Of a stretch of 64,000 bases of DNA, positions 9,001 to 15,266 are shown in pieces; position 1 is the stretch's first letter, and each line of letters opens with the position of its first letter. The translations under genes were made by a program, and so were the position numbers. A model generated the notes under the pieces. It did not search any database. It had not been told where the DNA came from and saw only the letters and a list, made by a program, of their open reading frames with translations. The DNA is from Lentzea cavernae (GTDB lineage Bacteria > Actinomycetota > Actinomycetes > Mycobacteriales > Pseudonocardiaceae): positions 1 through 64,000 of the forward strand of contig NZ_BNAR01000002.1 of assembly GCF_014653695.1 (NCBI RefSeq). The letters run 5' to 3'.

Positions 9001-11470
9001 ACCCGCCGAACACGTCGGGCAGGAACCGTTCCGCCGTCAGGTCCGGGCGGCCGGCATACCCCCGTGCCAGACCGGCGCCACCGACCAGCAGCTCACCCTC
9101 GACGCCCACCGGCACCGGCCGCAACGACCCGTCCACGACGAACGTGCTGACACCGGCGAGCGGACCGCCGATCGGCACCACCTCGCCCTCGTGCTCCGGC
9201 CGCGCCACGACGGGGTGGAAGATCGAGTCGATCGCGGCCTCGGTCACGCCGAAGACGTTGCCCGGCAAGGCATTCGGTGCCACGGCCTCGACAGCCGACA
9301 CCAGTGCGTCGTAGGTCCACATGTCGGTGCCGGAGATGACCAGGCGCAACGACTCGACCGGACCGGCCTCGCGGCAGTGGGCGGCGAGGTCGCGCAGCAG
9401 CATGCCGGGCACGATCTCGGCGACCTCGACCGCGTGGTCGGCCAGCGTCCGGTGCAGGGACTCGACCGACACGACCTCGTCGTGCGGCAGGAACACCACG
9501 GTCTGCCCGAACGCCAGCGCCCGCGTCATGTCCCCGATGGAGACGTCGAACCCGGGGCCCGACATCGACAGCACGGTGCCGGGCCCGCCCAGCGGTTCGA
9601 GCGCCTGGCTCCAGCCCGCCACGTACGACGACAACGCGGCGTGCGTCACCGCCACGCCCTTGGGCCGTCCCGTCGAACCCGACGTGTAAGCCACGTACGC
9701 CAGCGCGTTCGGGTCGATGCGCACCGGCACCGGTTCGACGACCGCGGACGTGTCGTCCAGCAGCAGCACCTCCCCGGCGAACCCGGCCAGCTCACCGGCC
9801 AGAGCCGGGGTCGTGACCGCGACCGTCGCGCCGGCGTCGGCCAGCAGGAACGCCAGCCGGTCAGCGGGCAGACCCGGGTTGACCGGCACGTACACACCAC
9901 CGGACCGCAGCACGCCCTGGAACGCGACGGCCAGGTCGAGCCCGCGCGGCACCAGCACCGCCACCGCGGACTCCACCGCCACCCCGGCGTGCTGGAGCCG
10001 GCCTGCGAGCGCGTCGGCACGGGAACCCAGCTCGCCGAACGTGAGCCGGTCCTCACCGCACACGACCGCGAGCCGGTCGGCACCGCCACCGGCGATCAGG
10101 TCGGGAACGGTCGAGGTCAGGCCCTGCGCCGCCCCCGCTCCCCAGCGGCGGGTCAGCCCCAGGTCCACAGTGGACGGAGCGGGCGCGCCGTCGACCGGAC
10201 CGCGCGCGAGCCGGTCGAGCACCTCCAGGAACCGTTCCTCGTGCAACGCCAGCTCGGCGCCGGCGGCCACGCCGTCCTCGACGTCGACGTCCATCCACGC
10301 CTGATCGCCGTGCGACCAGCCGTAGGTGGTGACGGTGAGGTCGCGGATCGGGCCGACCGCGAGGTTGCGGGGCACGTCGGCGTGCACGCCGGGACCGAAG
10401 CTCCGCGACCGGTTGAAGTCGACCACGTTGAGCGTCGGCCCGAACCAGGCGCCGTTGCCGGTGACCCCGAGCAGCCGGGCCAGGTCCTCGCCGCGGTACC
10501 GCGACCTGGCGGTGATCTCGGCCAGCCGCGCGGTGGTCGCGCCGGTCAGCTCGCGGACCGTCACGTCGTCCGGCAGGTGCAGGACCACGGGTGCGACGCC
10601 TGCGAGCAGGCCGGGGGTGGAGCGGGACAGCGGACTGCGGCGGGAGGCCGTGGGCAGGCTGAACACCACGTCGTCGCGGTCGGTCAGCTGCCGCTGGTAG
10701 GCGGCGAAGGCGGAGACGAGGAAGTGCGGGACGCGCAGGCCCAGCTCGGCCGAGCGTTCCAGGACGGCCTCGCGCAGCGCCGCGCCGACCGCGATCGTGC
10801 GCCGCCGTGACGGCCGCTGCCGTTCGGGACGGCGTTCGTCCTGCCGGCCCCGCAGCACCTCCGCGACGGAGTCGAGCCAGTACCGCTCGTCGGCCTCGCG
10901 GTCGGCGGAGCGCCGGTAGGCCTCGTCCTCGGTCACGACGTCGGCCCACGAACCGAAGTAGCGGGGCCTGTGCTCGCCGGAGTACACCTCCGCGACGCGC
11001 TGGGTGAGCAGGCTGAACGTGAAGATGTCGGAGATCAGGTGGTGCGCCCGGTGGTACCACCAGTGCTCGGCGTCGGCGACGCGCAGCAGCGCCCAGCGCC
11101 AGAGCGGTGCCGTGCGGTGGTCGATCGGGCGGGCGCCGTCGGCGTGCATCCACGCCCGTGCCGCACCGGCGGGATCGGTCTCGCCGCGCAGGTCCACCAG
11201 GGGCAGGACGTCGGCGGGAAGCTCGCCGGTCAACGCCTGCCAGGGCGAGCCGTCCGCGTGCTCGCCGAAGAACAGCCGGTAGGCATCGGTCTCCCCGGCC
11301 GCGACACGAGCGCTCGTCCGCAGGAGTTCCTCGTCGACGGCTCCGCGCAGGACCACGTACTGGGCCGGGTTGAACTCGGGGGTGTCCCCGAGCAACTCGG
11401 CGGACAGCCACATGTCCACCTGCGCCGCCGTCAGCGAGTACCGGACGCCGGGCACGCGCCGCTCAACCAC
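1..11470 (-). CDS. Nonribosomal peptide synthetase, 5' part: C-A-T-E-C-A-T-E-C-A(partial)
   Basis: The frame is open from the GTG at 11470 to the window edge, about 3,820 residues; the C-terminus lies outside. GAGGAG sits 8 nt before this GTG, which decides it over an ATG at 11485. The first domain is an EntF/DhbF-like starter C with HHLISDI near 11045. Module 1 then has A1 (YTSGSTGRPKGV near 9680, PNGKVDRRG near 8650), T1 (LGGDSI near 8500) and E1 (HHLVMDGVSW near 7975, ESHGRE, TVGWFTS, NYLG near 7370). C2 (APVQSGML near 7000), A2, T2 (near 4085) and E2 (HHLVMDG near 3555) follow, then C3 and A3 up to its core-8 region. E-type domains imply D-configured residues 1 and 2. All three A domains show D-V-G-I-V-S-V-I-D at the nine specificity positions. 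It resembles ornithine codes (DVGEIGSID), with Asp331 suggesting a basic side chain; that substrate is inference. C2 and C3 read LYQGLCDGWS in place of HHxxxDGWS. Confidence 0.95.
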   Translation of the reverse strand, partial: MVERRVPGVRYSLTAAQVDMWLSAELLGDTPEFNPAQYVVLRGAVDEELLRTSARVAAGETDAYRLFFGEHADGSPWQALTGELPADVLPLVDLRGETDPAGAARAWMHADGARPIDHRTAPLWRWALLRVADAEHWWYHRAHHLISDIFTFSLLTQRVAEVYSGEHRPRYFGSWADVVTEDEAYRRSADREADERYWLDSVAEVLRGRQDERRPERQRPSRRRTIAVGAALREAVLERSAELGLRVPHFLVSAFAAYQRQLTDRDDVVFSLPTASRRSPLSRSTPGLLAGVAPVVLHLPDDVTVRELTGATTARLAEITARSRYRGEDLARLLGVTGNGAWFGPTLNVVDFNRSRSFGPGVHADVPRNLAVGPIRDLTVTTYGWSHGDQAWMDVDVEDGVAAGAELALHEERFLEVLDRLARGPVDGAPAPSTVDLGLTRRWGAGAAQGLTSTVPDLIAGGGADRLAVVCGEDRLTFGELGSRADALAGRLQHAGVAVESAVAVLVPRGLDLAVAFQGVLRSGGVYVPVNPGLPADRLAFLLADAGATVAVTTPALAGELAGFAGEVLLLDDTSAVVEPVPVRIDPNALAYVAYTSGSTGRPKGVAVTHAALSSYVAGWSQALEPLGGPGTVLSMSGPGFDVSIGDMTRALAFGQTVVFLPHDEVVSVESLHRTLADHAVEVAEIVPGMLLRDLAAHCREAGPVESLRLVISGTDMWTYDALVSAVEAVAPNALPGNVFGVTEAAIDSIFHPVVARPEHEGEVVPIGGPLAGVSTFVVDGSLRPVPVGVEGELLVGGAGLARGYAGRPDLTAERFLPDVFGGSGGRLYRTGDRARWRADGELEFLGRVDEQVKIRGYRVEPGEVEVVIGDHPNVRDVVVVARDGGPHGGKRLVAYVVAEDSEVTGSVLRSWLRERVPDYLVPSVFVALERLPLTPNGKVDRRGLPDPEPETAEVYEAPRTSTEDALASVWAQVLGFRRVGVHDNFFELGGDSILSLQIVARARAAGLGVDVADVLSHQTVAELAAVVRDTPAVTLAEQGVVTGPVPLTPIQHWFVAQDVEDRDHWNWSGVFELAPGTDPVRLGQALDVLVAHHDALRIRFSADGQHNAGIEAADLLRVVEGSVDVAAEMTAAQKSLRLADGPLLAAVYFDRGDEPAWLGLTVHHLVMDGVSWNVLLEDLDTAYRSEELGPKTTSFQQWAEQLQSFDASAEREHWTAATSGVVALPVDGDGPNDERSARIHTTLLDAATTAALLGDAHKAYRTQGNDLLLSALVRTLGPWAGTDELTIDLESHGREAIADGVDLSRTVGWFTSIFPVRLSRHEELGATVKAVKEQLRAVPRRGVGYGSLRWLHGELADAPERPVLFNYLGSGAGTGDLLRRELPVALRGAATAGRGTRSHVLNLEVTRTADGQLQVEWHYSADLHEDATVERLAATYRRELEALVAHCRSGVSGLTPSDFPLASLAQGEVDRLAARFPALADVYRLAPVQSGMLFGVVGAPAEDGLYWGQGIYELTGTVNADRLAGAWRTVIARQAALRSGFVWEGVSEPVQVVLADVDVPLQVHDWSDLDAETQHARLRELLAQDRALGFDLAAPPLTRLYLVDRGLGQHWLVWGLYQGLCDGWSLPVVLDEVLTAYDGASLAPARSYREFIAWLDGRDPGESESFWRSYLDGFEAPTPLPVDRLAANHYAQDRRRTHLDADVTAGLVELARRERVTLSAVVQAAWAKVLSASSGEDEVVFGLTVSGRPPELAGVESTVGLFINTLPVRTAVPADVPFTSWLRELRDNQAAVQRFEYTPLVDAQRWSSVPGGRALFDSIVVLRNYPGGQSRVADFELSPLLDSVEQGNYPLTFAVDVEAELKIEAEFSTAAFDAVTVERVLDQLVVVLTAVVRQPELVVRDVPLQRPEQAAALVAWGESREPATERPVPDLIDDWARISPEVAVVCGAESLTFAELGFRAEALAGRLQQAGVVVGSRVAVLVPRGVELAVAFQGVLRSGGVYVPVNPGLPADRLAFLLADAGATVAVTTAALAGELAGFAEVLVLDDSPGFGALPVHIDPEALAYVAYTSGSTGRPKGVAVTHAALSSYVAGWREGLADLGGPGTVLSMSGPGFDVSIGDMTRALAFGRTVVFLPHDEHVTVESLHETLVDHEVEVAEIVPGMLLRDLAAYCREAGPVKSLRLVISGTDMWTHDALTTAVAEVAPNAVPGNVFGVTEAAIDSIFHPVGEDHPAAVVPIGTPMAGARAVVVDSAMRPVPVGVPGELLVGGSGVAQGYVGRPDLTAERFVPDVFGGPGGRLYRTGDRARWRADGTIEFLGRVDEQVKIRGYRVEPGEVEVVIGDHPGVRDVVVVARDGGPHGGKRLVAYVVAEDFEVTGSVLRAWLRERVPDYLVPSVFVALERLPLTPNGKVDRRGLPEPEPETVAETYVAPRTAVEETLAAVWSGVLGVERVGVHDNFFELGGDSILSLQIVARVRAADLGVDVADVFAHQTVAELALAVRETPVVSLAEQGLVTGPVPLTPIQHWFVAQDVPDRDHWNWSGMFELAPGTDPERLGQALDVLVAHHDALRIRFSADGQHNAGIEAADLLRVVEGSGDVAAEMTVAQKSLRLNDGPLLAAVYFDRGDEPAWLGLTVHHLVMDGVSWNVLLEDLDTAYRSEALGPKTASFQQWAEHLLELDAGGERDHWAAATSDVVALPVDGDGPNTEASGAVVTTWLDADTTAALFGEAHKAYRTQANDLLLAALATVLGEWAGTGHVTVDLESHGREDLDLSRTVGWFTSIFPVRLDRHEDIGATVKSVKEQLRSAPRRGVGYGALRWLHGELAGAPERPVLFNYLGAFDAVDSHGLIRRELPADLAGPMQGSGGTRAYPLQLEVVRAADGRLRIDWLHSTNLHLTGTVERVAARYVEALRALVAHCQSGASGFTPSDFPLASLEQGDVDGLASRYALADVYRLAPVQSGMLFGVVGSPVDGLYWGQSVYDLAGPLDADLLADAWRTVISRHAALRSGFVWEGVSEPVQVVLADVDVPLQVHDWSEVDSEAQHARLRELLAQDRALGFDLAAPPLMRLYLVDRGEGRLWLVWGLYQGLCDGWSLPVVMDEVLAAYDGSSLAPVRSYREFIAWLDGRDPDESESFWRSALDGFEAPTPLPVDRLATNHYAQDRLKTRLSEGVTAKLVELARRERVTLSTVVQAAWAKVLSASSGEDDVLFGLTVSGRPGDLTGVESIVGLFINTLPVRTAVPADVPFTSWLRELRDNQVALQRFEYTPLVDVQRWSSVPGGRALFDSIVVFGNYPHRELPDDLAEVPDGYASVDSVEQGNYPLTFAVDLERTLRIEAEFSTAAFDSATVARILDQLVVVLTAVAERPGLAVADVPLQRPEQAAELVAWGETPVPAAEASVPELIRGWAGDGVAVVCGDERLTFAELDARADALAGRLRQAGVTVESPVAVLVPRGIELAVAFQGVLRSGGVYVPVNPGLPAERLEFLLADAGVVAVVTTTDLSGFSGEVLLVDDVAEASGEVLPPVDPDALAYIAYTSGSTGRPKGVAVTHSALSSYVAGWRDGLAALGGPGPVLSMSGPGFDVSIGDMTRALAFGQTVVFLPHDEHVSVESLHATLVEHRIEVAEIVPGMLLRDLAAHCRIAGPVESLRLVISGTDMWTHDALVTAVAEVAPNAVPGNVFGVTEAAIDSIFHAVTEDHPAAVVPIGTPLAGARAVVVDSAMRPVPVGVPGELLVGGAGVARGYLGRPDLTSLRFVPDVFAGSGGRLYRTGDRARWRADGTIEFLGRVDEQVKIRGYRVEPGEVEVVIGDHPDVRDVVVVAR

Positions 11471-11620
11471 TGAAACGCTCCTCATTGCTGATGGCCCCGA
11501 CACAACGGGACAGAGAGACCGCTGAAGTCACAGATACAGCGGGTGAAGGAGCACCTTTTGAAGTCCGTGCTCGTGGACTGCGGCCGGGCACGGAGGTGCC
11601 GGCGGGATCAGATCGTCCGC

Positions 11621-11716
11621 TCAGGGGCGTTCGGAGATCAACGGATCGCCGACGCCGCACCTGTGCGGGTGCGATCCCGCGCGCGACTTGTACGTGAATT
11701 CTCGGACAACGGCCAT
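11621..11716 (-). CDS. Possible 31-aa leader peptide upstream of the NRPS
   Basis: An ATG at 11716 is preceded by AAGGGGG about 6 nt away, and the frame runs 31 codons (MAVVREFTYK... ending LISERP) to a TGA. It ends 150 bp before the NRPS start and is on the same strand. The good ribosome binding site is the main evidence. It has one Cys, no signal peptide and no run of a single amino acid of the sort used in attenuators. It could be a leader peptide, a small regulatory protein or chance. I do not recognise it. Confidence 0.3.
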   Translation of the reverse strand: MAVVREFTYKSRAGSHPHRCGVGDPLISERP

Positions 11717-12248
11717 GAAAACCCCCTTGCGTCATCCGCCGATACCACGAATTCACGAGACGCGCACGCGAATCAGCGGGCCGACGAAAGCACCCCACCC
11801 CAAAGAAGCCCCCAGAGCCGCCGAAGCGACAACCGCAGATTAACCAGGGCTCAGACCAGCACGAATCCGCCGAACAGCCCAATTGCGCTCATATAAATTT
11901 CATCAATCCGCTTATAGGCCAATTGGGTGATCACAACCGGTGTCACGTGCAGCACGCGGTCAAACACGCGGTGTGACGAAACTCTGTGCCCCGTATCACA
12001 CATGCACCGAATTCGTCCGCATTCGTCCGGAGTTTGGTAATTGCGAGAAGTTTTCGCCTACCAATTGAGATGGCCGAACACGTGCTCAGACACCATTCCC
12101 GGACCGATCCTCCACAATCGAAGTCAATCTGCCGCGAAGTGTTCGGGAACCTGCTACGGACGCTCTGCGTCTAATCGTGGGAGGTTTCTATTCGCGTACG
12201 CTCGCCGAGGCGGTGGCTCCGGAGTCACCAAAGAGGGGAGCGATTCCG
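11717..12248. promoter_or_regulatory. Divergent intergenic region between NRPS and glycosyltransferase genes
   Basis: This stretch is clearly more AT-rich than its surroundings (11885-11930 and 12030-12075) and should hold the promoters of both divergent transcripts. Visible elements are the palindrome CCAATTGG near 11920, a second CCAATTG near 12060, and two direct copies of CACGCGGT at 11955-11985. No IdeR/DmdR-type iron box or Zur box could be seen, so a siderophore role is not supported from regulation. Confidence 0.5.
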
Positions 12249-13754
12249 GTGTTGACGGTGCAGGGCGTGGCAGCGCGGAACGGCACGGCCGTCCCACTGG
12301 CGCGACGCCCGGTGGCGGTGGTCGCAGGGCTCTTCGCGGTCCTGGTGTTCCCGGTCGCCGGGAACTACGGGCTCACGGCCGACGAGCTGTACTTCCGGAT
12401 GCTGGGCGACAGCCCGCGCTGGGGGTACTTCGACCAGCCCCCGCTCGCGCCCCTGCTCGCCAAGGCGGGCTCGGTGCTGTTCGGCGACACGGTCTGGGGC
12501 ATCCGGGCGCCCGCCCTGCTGTGCGGTCTGGCGATCGTCGTGCTCGCCGCGCTGATCACCGCGGAACTCGGCGGCGGGCCGCGGGCGCAGGTCTTCTCGG
12601 CGGCCGCCGCGGGCACGTCGGGCGTGGTGCTCGTGATGAGCCACTTCCTGCTGACCAACAGCCCGGACCTCGTCGCGTGGTGCGCGGTGGCCCTGTTCGT
12701 GCTGCGGGCGTTGCTGCGCGGGGACGGCCGGTGGTGGCTGGCGGCCGGAATCACGTGCGGTGTGGCCACCTACGCCAAGTACGTCGTGCTCCTGCTGCCG
12801 GTGACGCTCCTGCTGGCGCTGCTGGTCGTGGGGCCGCGCCGGGAGCTGCGCAGCCCGTGGCTGTGGGCGGGCGCCGGACTGACGCTGGTGATCAGCGCAC
12901 CGAACTTCGTCTACCAGGCGGTCAACGGCTGGCCCCAGCTCGTCATGGCGCGGGCGCTGTCGGAGGGTGTCTGGACCGACGGGCTGATGTTCCCGCTCGA
13001 CGTCGCGATCCTGGCCGGGCCGGTGGTGGCCGTGGTGATGGTCGTGGGCCTGGTGGGCGTGCTGCGCCGCCCGCGGTGGCGACCGGTCCGGGCGCTGGGC
13101 GCGGCCTACCTCCTCGGCACGGCGCTGGTGCTCGCCATCGCGCCCAGCGGCATCGACTACACCGAGGGCTACCTGGTGCCGTTGATCGCCGCGGGGTGCG
13201 TGCTCGTGGACGAGTGGCTCGCGCGGGGCCGGAAGCGGTTGCCCGCGGTGATCTCCCTGTTCGCGGTCTTCGCCGTGCTGCAGGTGGTCGTCTCCCTGCC
13301 GGTGCTGCCGGCACGGGTCTTCGTGCGGTACCCCGCCTCCAGCCTGACGACCGAGACCATCGGCTGGGAGCGGATCGCCAGGCAGGTGGCCGACGCCTAC
13401 TCCACGTTGCCCGCCGGGGAACGCTCGCGTGCCGTGGTGCTGACGCGGAACTTCGGCGAGGCGGGCGCGTTGCACTGGATGCGTGACGACCACCCGCTCC
13501 CCCGCGTCTACAGCGGGCACAACGAGCTCTACTTCCAGGGACCACCGCCGGACACAGCCGACGTCGTGGTCGCGGTCGGTGTGGCGGAGGACCGGCTGGC
13601 GCAGGACTTCCGCGAGTGCTCGGTGGTGGCGCGCATCGACAACGGGTACGGGCTCGAGACCACGGAACAGGGCAGGCCCATCTCGGTGTGCCGCGGCCCG
13701 CGGGCGTCGTGGGCCGAGCTGTGGCCCGGCTACCGGCTCGTCGGGGCGTACTGA
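12249..13754 (+). CDS. Membrane glycosyltransferase, GT39/ArnT-like
   Basis: The 501-residue product is a polytopic membrane protein with about 8-10 hydrophobic segments in its first 360 residues. The motif GLTADELYFRMLGDSPRWGYF followed by DQPPLAPLLAK, in the first extracytoplasmic loop, is the typical DE-containing catalytic loop of actinobacterial PMT/ArnT-family (GT-C) enzymes, which move a sugar from a polyprenyl-phosphate donor. The C-terminal 130 residues form a soluble extracellular domain. GTG 12249 is chosen because GAGGGGAG lies 8 nt upstream; a longer frame from 12177 lacks a good site. It is divergent from the NRPS. A mannosyltransferase role would fit with the polyprenol-phosphate mannose synthase at 20958, but acceptor and sugar are unknown. 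Confidence 0.8.
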   Translation: MLTVQGVAARNGTAVPLARRPVAVVAGLFAVLVFPVAGNYGLTADELYFRMLGDSPRWGYFDQPPLAPLLAKAGSVLFGDTVWGIRAPALLCGLAIVVLAALITAELGGGPRAQVFSAAAAGTSGVVLVMSHFLLTNSPDLVAWCAVALFVLRALLRGDGRWWLAAGITCGVATYAKYVVLLLPVTLLLALLVVGPRRELRSPWLWAGAGLTLVISAPNFVYQAVNGWPQLVMARALSEGVWTDGLMFPLDVAILAGPVVAVVMVVGLVGVLRRPRWRPVRALGAAYLLGTALVLAIAPSGIDYTEGYLVPLIAAGCVLVDEWLARGRKRLPAVISLFAVFAVLQVVVSLPVLPARVFVRYPASSLTTETIGWERIARQVADAYSTLPAGERSRAVVLTRNFGEAGALHWMRDDHPLPRVYSGHNELYFQGPPPDTADVVVAVGVAEDRLAQDFRECSVVARIDNGYGLETTEQGRPISVCRGPRASWAELWPGYRLVGAY

Positions 13755-13828
13755 CAACAGCACGACAACCTCGCCACAACAGCACGCCGGTACTCCTTCG
13801 GTCAGCAGGACCACAACCGAGGGAGACC

Positions 13829-14773
13829 ATGGTGAAAGCCAAACTGGCGACGGTGCTGGCCGGGATGCTGGCGGTCGCGACGCTGATCGCGCCGGCCGTC
13901 AGCGCCACGGCGTACCAGCGCGACGTCTTCGTCCGCGACAACGTGAGCGACGTCGGCAACGAGCCCAGCTCCGGCAGCATCTACTACAGCCCCGACATCA
14001 AGGTGTGCACGACGCCGGTGCCGTGCGCCGTGTCGCAGAACCCCGTGGTGGGCGTCAACAACTACGTCTTCATCAACCTGAGACGGAAGCCGGGCGGCAT
14101 CGGCAACGTCGACGGCAGCCTCCTGCTCTACCGCAGCAACCTCGGTGGTGGCACCGCGTGGCCGGGCGGCTGGACCTACATCGGCACCGCCGGCGCGACC
14201 GTGCCGGTGAGCGGCACGATGGTCATGATCACCTGGCCGGGCTGGAACGTGCCGGGCCCCGCGCACTTCTGCCTGCTGGCCCGCTGGGTGTCGAACGCCG
14301 ACCCGATGACGTTCGCCGAGACCAGCAACACCCAGCAGAACGCCCAGCGCAACAACAACATCGCGTGGCGCAACGTCGACTCCGTGCGGGTCCGGCCGAA
14401 CGAGCCGGTCCGCGTGCCGTACACGATCGGCAACCCCGAGCGCGGCGACGCCCGGCAGAACCTGATCTTCGAGCAGCCCCGTCCGTTCGCCGGCACGGTG
14501 ACGTTCGACCTCGGCCAGGAGCTCACGGCGCGCTGGAAGGCCGCGGGAGGCAGGGCGACCGGCGTGAAGCAGGTCGGTGAGACGCAGTTCCAGGTCGTCG
14601 ACGCGAAGGCCCGTTTCGACGGTCTGACGCTCAAGGGCGACGAACGCGTCGAGACGGCGCTGACCTTCGCGACCGACCGGGAGGCCGGCCCGGCGGAGCT
14701 GCACGTGCGCCAGACCGACGCCCAGGGCGCGGACCTCGGCGGAGCCCAGTACCTGATCAACGAGAAGGACTGA
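13829..14773 (+). CDS. Secreted protein of unknown function
   Basis: The 314-residue product starts with a classical signal peptide (MVKAKLATVL... cleaved near APAVSATA). The mature part has an N-terminal domain with DVFVRDNVSD and SGSIYYSPDIKVC, a few cysteines, and the asparagine-rich NTQQNAQRNNNIAWRNVDSV. It ends in an Ig-like beta domain of about 110 residues. I recall such domains in secreted actinobacterial proteins but cannot name a family or reaction. The start is supported by GAGGGAGACC before the ATG. A strong hairpin follows 12 bp after the stop. Confidence 0.75.
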   Translation: MVKAKLATVLAGMLAVATLIAPAVSATAYQRDVFVRDNVSDVGNEPSSGSIYYSPDIKVCTTPVPCAVSQNPVVGVNNYVFINLRRKPGGIGNVDGSLLLYRSNLGGGTAWPGGWTYIGTAGATVPVSGTMVMITWPGWNVPGPAHFCLLARWVSNADPMTFAETSNTQQNAQRNNNIAWRNVDSVRVRPNEPVRVPYTIGNPERGDARQNLIFEQPRPFAGTVTFDLGQELTARWKAAGGRATGVKQVGETQFQVVDAKARFDGLTLKGDERVETALTFATDREAGPAELHVRQTDAQGADLGGAQYLINEKD

Positions 14774-14784
14774 GTATCAACCCC

Positions 14785-14821
14785 GGTGGGTCCGTCTCCG
14801 TTACTCGGAGACGGACCCACC
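14785..14821 (+). terminator. Perfect 16-bp hairpin between two secreted-protein genes
   Basis: GGTGGGTCCGTCTCCG, a 5-nt loop TTACT and the exact reverse complement form a stable stem. It lies between the stop at 14773 and the start at 14835. There is no U-run after it, as is common for actinomycete terminators, so it may end transcription of the upstream gene or act as an attenuator or mRNA-stabilising element for the next one. Confidence 0.75.
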
Positions 14822-14834
14822 GAAAGGGTTGTCA

Positions 14835-15266
14835 ATGAAGACCATCATGGTGTTGTTGCTGCTTCTGCTCGGGATCGTGCCCGCGCACGGAGCAGCGTCC
14901 TGCGACCCGCCGGACTGCCCGGTCGTCGTGGACGCGATCGACGGTCCGGTGCACGAGAAGGCGGATTCGTACACAGCGGTGCTGGCCCTGCGGGGCGGCG
15001 CGGCGCAGCAGGGCGTCGAGGTGGCGCAGCAGGACGTCGAGGTGGCGTACAGGTTCGTCGACGGGACCGCGAAGCAGGGCGAGGACTACAAGGCCGCGCC
15101 TCGCGGAACGGTCACGATCAAGGCCGGTCAAACCAGGGCCGGTGTGCCGTACCGGGTGCTGCGCGTGACGGATCAGAGCAAGCAGTTCACCCTCGAGATC
15201 ACGTCGGTGAAGAACGGTCAGATCGGCAAGCGGGTGGCGGTGTTCACGATCGGCGGCAAGAGGTGA
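14835..15266 (+). CDS. Small secreted Calx-beta domain protein
   Basis: The 143-residue product has a signal peptide (MKTIMVLLLLLLGIVPAHG) and then one Calx-beta-like domain. The diagnostic stretch is VAYRFVDGTAKQGEDYKAAP followed by GTVTIKAGQT, about residues 70-105, matching the usual V-x-Y-x-T-x-D-G-T-A-x-x-G-x-D-Y pattern. These domains fold as beta sandwiches, often bind calcium, and occur in cell-surface proteins. ATG 14835 follows GAAAGGG. Two Cys near the mature N-terminus (SCDPPDC) may form a disulfide. The last 23 bp overlap the 3' end of the convergent SARP gene. Confidence 0.8.
   Translation: MKTIMVLLLLLLGIVPAHGAASCDPPDCPVVVDAIDGPVHEKADSYTAVLALRGGAAQQGVEVAQQDVEVAYRFVDGTAKQGEDYKAAPRGTVTIKAGQTRAGVPYRVLRVTDQSKQFTLEITSVKNGQIGKRVAVFTIGGKR

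Noticed and set aside
2534-10810. A 2758-codon open frame on the plus strand, and another at 35-2467
   Set aside because: They are antisense to the NRPS; their Arg/His/Gln-rich, repetitive content is the expected shadow of high-GC codons, and the minus-strand frame carries all NRPS motifs.
11463-11882. A 139-codon minus-strand frame overlapping the NRPS start
   Set aside because: It has no ribosome binding site or recognisable domain and conflicts with the better placed NRPS start.
11486-12248. Iron box (IdeR/DmdR1) that would mark the NRPS as a siderophore gene
   Set aside because: No sequence near TTAGGTTAGGCTAACCTAA was seen by eye on either strand.
12225-13814. A 529-codon minus-strand frame
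   Set aside because: Antisense to the GT39-like glycosyltransferase; the Gln/His/Arg-rich product has no domain.
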